Shown here one piece after another: positions 23,484-29,387 of a stretch of 29,387 nucleotides of DNA (the stretch's first letter is position 1; each line of letters begins with the position of its first letter). The stretch covers positions 1 through 29,387 of the forward strand of contig JNEM01016131.1 of the NCBI GenBank assembly GCA_000697335.1, given 5' to 3'. Origin of the DNA: Conidiobolus incongruus B7586 (lineage: Eukaryota; Entomophthoromycota; Entomophthoromycetes; Entomophthorales; Conidiobolaceae). Under the pieces are notes generated by a model. That model made no database searches, was not told the origin of the DNA, and saw only the letters and a list, made by a program, of their open reading frames with translations. The translations under genes were made by a program, and so were the position numbers.

Positions 23484-24198
23484 TAAACAAAACCTATTAA
23501 AATATTACTAGAAGCTTAAACTTTTACAATAAATAATTATAATTGATGAATCTTAGATTTTTATATATAATCTTTTATTAAAATATAAATTAAAATGTTA
23601 AATTAAGTTAAATCAACCTTTTTTATAAATCCTTTTAAATAAGTATTTTATTAATAAGTGAATATTAATTATTATAATAAATTATAATAGTATATACTAT
23701 TCTTATTTAGTTTTTAAAAAAAAATTAATTAATAGTAAATTTTATATTATTTTTTTAAATAAAAGTATTTCTAATTAGTGTTCTCAATATAATTTAAGAA
23801 AACTTATTATTTTATATGATAATTATAAAATACATAAATTTAAAATTGTAAAAAACTTTCTAATTAAAAATAACTGGAAAAAACTACCACATCTAATATA
23901 TTCTTTAGATTATAACTTATATAATTATAATTACTTTAGGTAATTAAAAAACCAGCTTATAAGAAAGAAAATTTCTATAAGAAAATTTAATTGGTTTATA
24001 AAACATCAAATTTCAGTCTTTAATAAAAAAACTATTTTTTAAGTGTTAGAAGTTTGTTAAAAGTATAGCAAAAAGTTATTAATAATAAAAGAAACTATTA
24101 AATTTATATTATATATTTATTTTTATATATCATATATTCAAATGTTTATTTATTTTTAATTGCAAAAAATTCCCATTATTAAAAATACAGAGTAATAT
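23484..24198 (+). repeat. Tandem, 5'-truncated duplicate of the mariner 3' half
   Basis: 715 bases repeat 22768-23483 directly behind the full mariner, starting at the shared TAAACAAAACC and ending at the terminal repeat (ACAGAGTAATAT). Nearly all differences in the first 550 bases are C-to-T or G-to-A in this copy relative to the upstream one. By contrast, roughly the last 190 bases are almost identical. Confidence 0.85.
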
Positions 24199-24249
24199 CT
24201 CAATTTTAAATCTTTTATCATTAACTATTTATAATCTATCTTTAATTCA

Positions 24250-25250
24250 ATAAAAAATATACCATTTAATTTATTAATTTTTTAAATATTCTTATTGATG
24301 CAAAATTATAATGATTTTTTAATTTAACATGAAATAAGTTAGTTACAAACTCTGGATTATATCGCATTTTATATTCAACAATATTCTGATATGAAGTGCA
24401 CATCATAGAGAAGGTAGGGTGCATTCATTTCTAAATCAGACTCATAAACTTCTTTTATGAAACCAGCAAGCTTAGATAATGTTATACAGAATACAAACAA
24501 CCGTTAATTTTTACATTCTAACAGTTTGAATATGTTTACATAATACTGATGGAAAAAAATATACATTTCCACCAAATAAACAATTTTTATAACCAATTAA
24601 GTTCAGAAATCTACAATTGTTGAATTAAAGTTTTATAATTTTAAAAATATATACAAGTGATTGATCTTTAGTTTCCAATTTTATAAGTTTAGTTCAAAAG
24701 TTATTAATTGAGTTATATGTCATAAATTTATAATATGTAACATACTTTATAAGTATTTTAATTGGTATTAATTTATAGTGTTAACATCTTTACCAATAAT
24801 CATAATTACCAAATCCTTAAGAAATAGTATACTTTTTTTGAATTGGATATTTTCATCGAAACCATCTATCGTTAACTCAGTTGATAGTATTGTTATATTT
24901 AAATATCAACTATGTATGTATATAGAAACAATGGAATAAAAAAGTCTAAATATCATTTACTATTATATTCCATATTGGATGAGAAGTGAATAGTCTACAC
25001 ATTTAACACTCCAAAAAAGAATGTTTTACTTCTAGTATTTCAGCCATAATGTCCCACTCTAAAAATGATAAATTCATTATTCTTGTTTAACACTTCAAAA
25101 AATGGTTTTAGCCTTATTTGTTAATTGTAAGATATTCATACAATTTAAAACTTTGATTATGGCTTGTGTCAAGAACATTTATTAAGACCATTATTATATA
25201 GTGATGATGGGTCATTACACACACAAGACTAACTGACAAAGTACTTAAGT
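24250..25250 (-). other. Coding-like scraps on the minus strand, unrecognised
   Basis: Four patches read unusually well on the minus strand despite the AT-rich setting. Patch 1 is at about 25070-25000 (SFLEWDIMAEILEVKHS). Patch 2, at about 24900-24781, contains LTIDGFDENIQFKKS and LKDLVIMIIGKDVNT. Patch 3, at about 24617-24525, contains GYKNCLFGGNVYFFPSVLC. Patch 4, at about 24510-24390, contains LAGFIKEVYESDLEMNAPYL. They lie in different frames and are separated by stops, so they could be exons of a decayed gene or chance. I do not recognise a family. Confidence 0.3.
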
Positions 25251-26319
25251 ATAAATGAGAATAAAACACTCGTCATTAATGATATGAGGAAAATATACTT
25301 ATGATATCTTACTAATTGTAGATCTTGTAAAGAATTATACAGTTTTGAATTTTTTAATATTTATTTTAGTTTAGGTGCTATTTATGATTTATAATAGTAT
25401 ATTTAGTTGTTTGACTATATGGTTTTAAAACCAACTCTAATGGGACTTTGATACATCTTCAACTTTATTCAATCTGATCTGTATTCCATGAAATATAGGC
25501 TTACAAATTCATTGTCATTTATAATTGTATCATATATCAAGATAATATATAGTTTTCATATTCCAATACACAACCATATTAAGCTTGACATAACATATCT
25601 GATAATAATGATACTTTCTATAATAGGTATATTATTTATTTTTATTGAGTTTATATTTTATTTAAATGGTTTTGTTTGGAAATTTATTGCTAATATTTTT
25701 ATTAATCTTATTATTAGATTTTATAACATGCGCATTTCATTAATTGGAATAAGGTATGATAATTTGTGTTTAATACATTCATTAATCTAACATAAAATAA
25801 CTTTGTGTATATACTAAACAGTAGAGTGATTGCTGAGTTGAAAAACTTATTCAAAGTTAATGAATTATTTTCAACACAGTAGAATGACTCATAGATTAAT
25901 GTAACATTATAACGGCACAAATCCATCATTAACTTGAATTTTACTCATAATAGCTGTTTATATCTCATATGATTGGCAATTTGTAATTGTGCAAATAGGG
26001 AATAAAGTTAAATTCAATTGAATTTTTTCATGCATAAATCAAAATCCCCACAATTCTGGAAATTTTCAAGATGATTACGAAGTTTGTGGAGGATTTACGG
26101 ATAATATCGGGTAATAACTCAGATTGTTCTTGGACTTGATTTCAGGTGATTAAGATTGTCGAAAAGTATTAACTACTTCGTATGGATGTATTGGGTCACG
26201 CTCAAAATCATATGCAAGTCAGCTTATTTTTGATACCTTATTGATATCTGAATAACTGAATTTTCCACAGATGAATATATCGATCGCTAGCTTCCCTCTA
26301 AACCTTGGTTGATGAATTT
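25251..26319. other. Intergenic, no supported gene
   Basis: It contains a 100-codon open stretch at 25488-25790 whose translation is only low-complexity I/F/L/Y, as expected by chance at this base composition. From about 26030 the base composition becomes more balanced, probably the AGC1 promoter region. Confidence 0.45.
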
Positions 26320-26368
26320 CCCCATGATTCACCCGTCATGGGCAATAGAATAGCAAATCATATAAATA
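26320..26368 (+). promoter_or_regulatory. Putative AGC1 core promoter: dyad and TATA box
   Basis: An inverted repeat, CCCATGA (26321-26327) and TCATGGG (26336-26342), with an 8-base spacer lies 18 bases before TATAAATA (26361-26368). The TATA box is 121 bases before the start codon. TATAAATA is the same octamer seen before uricase. The dyad could be a factor site, but none is recognised. Confidence 0.4.
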
Positions 26369-26481
26369 CAACATTTCTTTCATCAAATGAATTTTAATCC
26401 AATAATTTAATTTTGAAAAATTGATGGATCAACAGTGTCCATCTGATAAACAACACTAATCCCTTATTCTTGTTAATAGAA

Positions 26482-28509
26482 ATGAATCATCAGCTCCAGC
26501 AGCTCCCTGAACCTGAGGATAATCTCAGAAGATACAAGCGTATATTCAATCAGTTCGCCTCCATCCAAAGAGATGGCGAAAAATTCTTGACCAAGGACGA
26601 CTTCATATCCGCTATCTCTCCTAGAGAAACCTACACTAACATCACCAGAGATCAGTATGGTGTCTTGTTCCGCATCGCTGATCGCAATCATCGCGGCCTC
26701 ATCTCCTTTAATGACTTTGTCCTCTTCGAAAACTTACTCTCTCGTCCCGACGCTGAATATATTATTGCTTACAAAGTATTCGATCCCGAGAATACTGGCA
26801 AGGTAACTTTAAAGAATATTAAAACTATTTTGAAACAGAATTGGAATCCTGATGCTGCCCCCTTCAACTTTAACACCGATTGGTTCAAATTATATGTTGG
26901 CTCCAATGACGACAACACTTTGGTCAGCTATGACGATTTCTGTCAGTTGCTCAAGGGCCTCACTGCCGAAAGACTTAGACAAGCTTTCAGATTCTATGAT
27001 AAAGGTAACAAGGGCTACATCACCCCTGACGACTTCAAAGCCATCGTAGTCCAGCTCAGTAAGAACAAGCTTTCTGACTATGTCATTGAACATTCTCCCA
27101 CTTTGGCCAACGTCTTCTCAGGAAACCATGTCAGTTACGGTAATGTTATCGCTTTCTTCAGTGTCATCAGACAGTTAGATACCATTGAATTGATCGTTAC
27201 TGAATGCTTCAAACAGAGCAAAGATGGTACTATCACGAGGGCTGACTTCGTGAATACTGCTAACAAGGTCGCCAGATTCACACTATTCACTCCCATGGAA
27301 GTTGAGATCATCTTTCACTTTGCTGGATTAGATAACCCCTCTGGAAAGCTCACTGCTGATGACTTTTCTAGACTCCTTGAACCTACCTGGAAGCCTATGC
27401 AAACTTCTACTGCTCCTATTGAAACTGCTGAGGCCAAACAACACATCTCTATTGGTTGGGCCTTCATAGAGAAAGCTTATGGTTTCATCTTGGGTTCGAT
27501 TGCTGGTGCCGTTGGTGCTACTGTAGTCTACCCTATCGATTTAGTCAAAACAAGAATGCAAAATCAACGTACTGCTGTTGTTGGTCAGGTCCTCTACAAG
27601 AATAGTTTTGACTGCTTCAGCAAAGTCATCAAGAATGAAGGATTCTTAGGCCTATATAAGGGTCTCTTACCCCAACTCGTCGGTGTTGCCCCTGAAAAGG
27701 CCATCAAACTTACTATGAACGACTTAATGAGAGGCTTCTTCAGTGACAAGAAGACTGGTGAAATCAAGGTTTGGCAAGAAGTCGTATCTGGTGGTATTGC
27801 TGGTGCTTCTCAAGTCATCTTCACCAATCCCTTAGAAATTGTCAAAATCAGACTCCAAGTTCAAGGTGAGTTAGCCAAGAGCATTGACGCCCCTCCCAAG
27901 CGCAGTGCCCTTTGGATTGTTCGTCACCTTGGTCTCTTTGGTCTTTACAAGGGAGCTGGTGCCTGTCTTCTCCGTGATATTCCCTTCTCCGCTATTTATT
28001 TCAGTGCTTATTCTCATCTCAAAAAAGATTTCTTCAAGGAATCCCCCACCAAAAAGTTGACGATCTCAGAACTTTTGTTAGCTGGTGCTATTGCTGGTAT
28101 GCCTGCTGCCTACCTCACCACACCCGCTGATGTGATCAAGACAAGACTTCAAGTCGAAGCTCGTAAGGGTGAAACCACTTACACAGGTATTATGGACGCT
28201 GCCAGAAAGATCTTGCGCGAAGAAGGTTTTGGTGCATTCTTTAAAGGAGGTGCCGCCCGCGTCTTCCGTTCATCACCCCAATTTGGTTGTACACTCATGG
28301 TATACGAATTACTCCAACGATCCTTCCCTCTTTCCAAGGCTGAAGAAAAGTTCACTAAAGTTGCCTCCAAGGTCACGAAACCTTTGGAAGTTGATCAAGA
28401 ACTCTTGAGATCACGTCATGCTTTGAAACTCTTGTTGAATATGGATCACAAATTCGGTACCGTCACAAGTATGCAACTTATAGACAAATTCAGTCCTGCT
28501 AGAGCTTAA
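26482..28509 (+). CDS. AGC1: Mitochondrial aspartate/glutamate carrier with EF-hand domain (AGC1/aralar type)
   Basis: Exchanges matrix aspartate for cytosolic glutamate across the inner membrane, as part of the malate-aspartate shuttle. A single exon encodes 675 residues, the same length class as human citrin and aralar (675-678). Residues 1 to about 300 are the EF-hand-repeat regulatory domain. The carrier domain follows, with three repeats about 100 residues apart carrying the signatures PIDLVKTR (P351), PLEIVKIR (P450) and PADVIKTR (P548). Close matches to animal AGC include YPIDLVKTRMQNQR, GVAPEKAIKLT, FLRDIPFSAIYF-like LLRDIPFSAIYFS, and RVFRSSPQFG. The C-terminal HKFGTV resembles the ENKFGL tail. 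The ATG at 26482 is the first in frame. The second EF loop (67-78, DRNHRGLISFND) lacks the acidic residue at loop position 5 and has D for E at position 12. Many C-ending codons suggest good expression. Confidence 0.97.
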   Translation: MNHQLQQLPEPEDNLRRYKRIFNQFASIQRDGEKFLTKDDFISAISPRETYTNITRDQYGVLFRIADRNHRGLISFNDFVLFENLLSRPDAEYIIAYKVFDPENTGKVTLKNIKTILKQNWNPDAAPFNFNTDWFKLYVGSNDDNTLVSYDDFCQLLKGLTAERLRQAFRFYDKGNKGYITPDDFKAIVVQLSKNKLSDYVIEHSPTLANVFSGNHVSYGNVIAFFSVIRQLDTIELIVTECFKQSKDGTITRADFVNTANKVARFTLFTPMEVEIIFHFAGLDNPSGKLTADDFSRLLEPTWKPMQTSTAPIETAEAKQHISIGWAFIEKAYGFILGSIAGAVGATVVYPIDLVKTRMQNQRTAVVGQVLYKNSFDCFSKVIKNEGFLGLYKGLLPQLVGVAPEKAIKLTMNDLMRGFFSDKKTGEIKVWQEVVSGGIAGASQVIFTNPLEIVKIRLQVQGELAKSIDAPPKRSALWIVRHLGLFGLYKGAGACLLRDIPFSAIYFSAYSHLKKDFFKESPTKKLTISELLLAGAIAGMPAAYLTTPADVIKTRLQVEARKGETTYTGIMDAARKILREEGFGAFFKGGAARVFRSSPQFGCTLMVYELLQRSFPLSKAEEKFTKVASKVTKPLEVDQELLRSRHALKLLLNMDHKFGTVTSMQLIDKFSPARA

Positions 28510-28861
28510 TTATAACTAATTATCATTCCAAATTTTCTCTTTCCAATTCATTTATTAAAGCTAACATTATTAACATCTCTCTATTCACTACCGGTTATTC
28601 TGTTCTTTAATGTATATAATCATTAATTAATATCATTTACTTTTTGCTTGATTATTTAATTGTTTCTCATTATGCTAATGATGATCTAAATATATTTCAA
28701 ATTATTAAAATAAATTGATTAAATATAATATTTCTTTATCTGATATTTGTAAAAAAATTATTAAATTATATTGGTTTATTTTTATTATCAAATTATTTAT
28801 TATATTAAACTATAAATTATAAATATATTAATATTTTATAAAATTTAAATTATTAAATCTG
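28510..28861. other. AGC1 3' flank, no gene seen
   Basis: AT-rich sequence between the AGC1 stop codon and a mariner end. I see no coding frame or hairpin terminator. Confidence 0.5.
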
Positions 28862-29387
28862 ATATTACCTTGAATTTAAAGTAATAAGAAATTTTTTAAT
28901 TTCAGATTTTTCAAATATATTATTAGTTTTAAATAAACAAATATATATAAAATAAATAAGAAGTTATATAGTTTTAAATTATATATATAATTTTTTTAAT
29001 TAAAAAATTAACTTTTTAATATTAGTTGTTTAATTTAATTATATTTAAATTAAATTATAATCAACTAAAGTTTTTTATTTTAATATTAGTAAATCTTAAC
29101 TATAAATCATTTAAAATTACCTAAAATTTACAAATAGCTTTTAATAATAAAATATTATTTAAATCAACTATTTATTATTTAATAAACAATTTTTAAGTTA
29201 AAAAAATTATTTAAAACCTATTAAAATTTAAAAAATTAACTTTAATTTTCACTTTTTTTATTATTAATAATGTGAAAAAATATATTAAAAAGCATATTTT
29301 TGTTTTAGTTAAAGAATTATCTAAGTACTTTAATATTAGTTTTATAAGTATTTTATATATATTAAAGTTTAATTTTAAATTAATAAA
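28862..29387 (+). mobile_element. Mariner 5' part, cut by the window edge
   Basis: It matches 22189 to about 22700 of the best mariner, starting with ATATTACCTTGAATTTAAAG and including TTTTTAATTTCAGATTTTTC and the helix-turn-helix region (KHIFVLVKELSKYFNIS near 29290-29340). It is strongly AT-shifted and interrupted by stops, and it continues past the right edge. Confidence 0.8.

Noticed and set aside
25488-25790. 100-codon hydrophobic open frame that could be a membrane protein
   Set aside because: Its I/F/L/Y content is what AT-rich non-coding DNA gives; no family motif and no composition shift at its ends.
26473-28408. Several short open frames inside AGC1 on both strands
   Set aside because: AGC1 is a continuous 675-residue match to the family; these frames have no features of their own.
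1-29387. CRISPR arrays, tRNA and rRNA genes, prophage or bacterial operons
   Set aside because: No spaced repeats, no tRNA T-arm signature, no rRNA segment; genes with spliceosomal introns show a eukaryotic chromosome.

Overview
The window looks like nuclear DNA of a very AT-rich fungus, probably an early-diverging (non-Dikarya) lineage. The genes carry short GT-AG introns of 50-60 bases, some with a TACTAAT-like branch site. The products include a stearoyl-CoA desaturase with a C-terminal cytochrome b5 domain (the fungal OLE1 layout), a peroxisomal uricase, and an aspartate/glutamate carrier with its N-terminal EF-hand region. A recognisable FIGNL1 relic also points away from the model yeasts. 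The species cannot be fixed from the sequence.

Layout. 1-3109 is a nest of transposons: an LTR retrotransposon end (1-505) abutting a Tc1 copy (506-1059), mariner tails (1060-1528 and 3032-3109), and a second, nearly complete Tc1 copy (1529-3031) inside a mariner tail. 3579-4030 holds a decayed coding relic that may be a cyclic-nucleotide-binding domain. 4534-5583 (-) is UTP11, with six exons. 8791-9776 (+) is urate oxidase, with two exons. 11085-15035 (-) is a decayed, intron-rich FIGNL1 AAA-ATPase gene split by a 1.34-kb mariner (11780-13120). 15896-17343 (-) is a Hel2/ZNF598-type E3 ligase with four exons. 19623-20846 (-) is a delta-9 desaturase whose cytochrome b5 domain is interrupted by an in-frame TAA. 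22189-24198 is a mariner with a tandem, 5'-truncated second copy. 24250-25250 has unrecognised coding-like scraps. 26482-28509 (+) is the aspartate/glutamate carrier AGC1/aralar. 28862-29387 is another mariner cut by the window edge.

The genes do not form a pathway. UTP11 serves ribosome assembly, Hel2 serves ribosome-collision quality control, and uricase, desaturase and AGC1 serve peroxisomal, ER and mitochondrial metabolism. The shared theme is decay. The older DNA transposons are saturated with C-to-T and G-to-A changes, one DNA-repair gene is dead, and the desaturase carries a premature stop. I found no convincing new multi-gene system. The best leads are the FIGNL1 loss, the desaturase stop, and the uneven mutation of the mariner tandem copies. 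No tRNA, rRNA or CRISPR array was found by eye.
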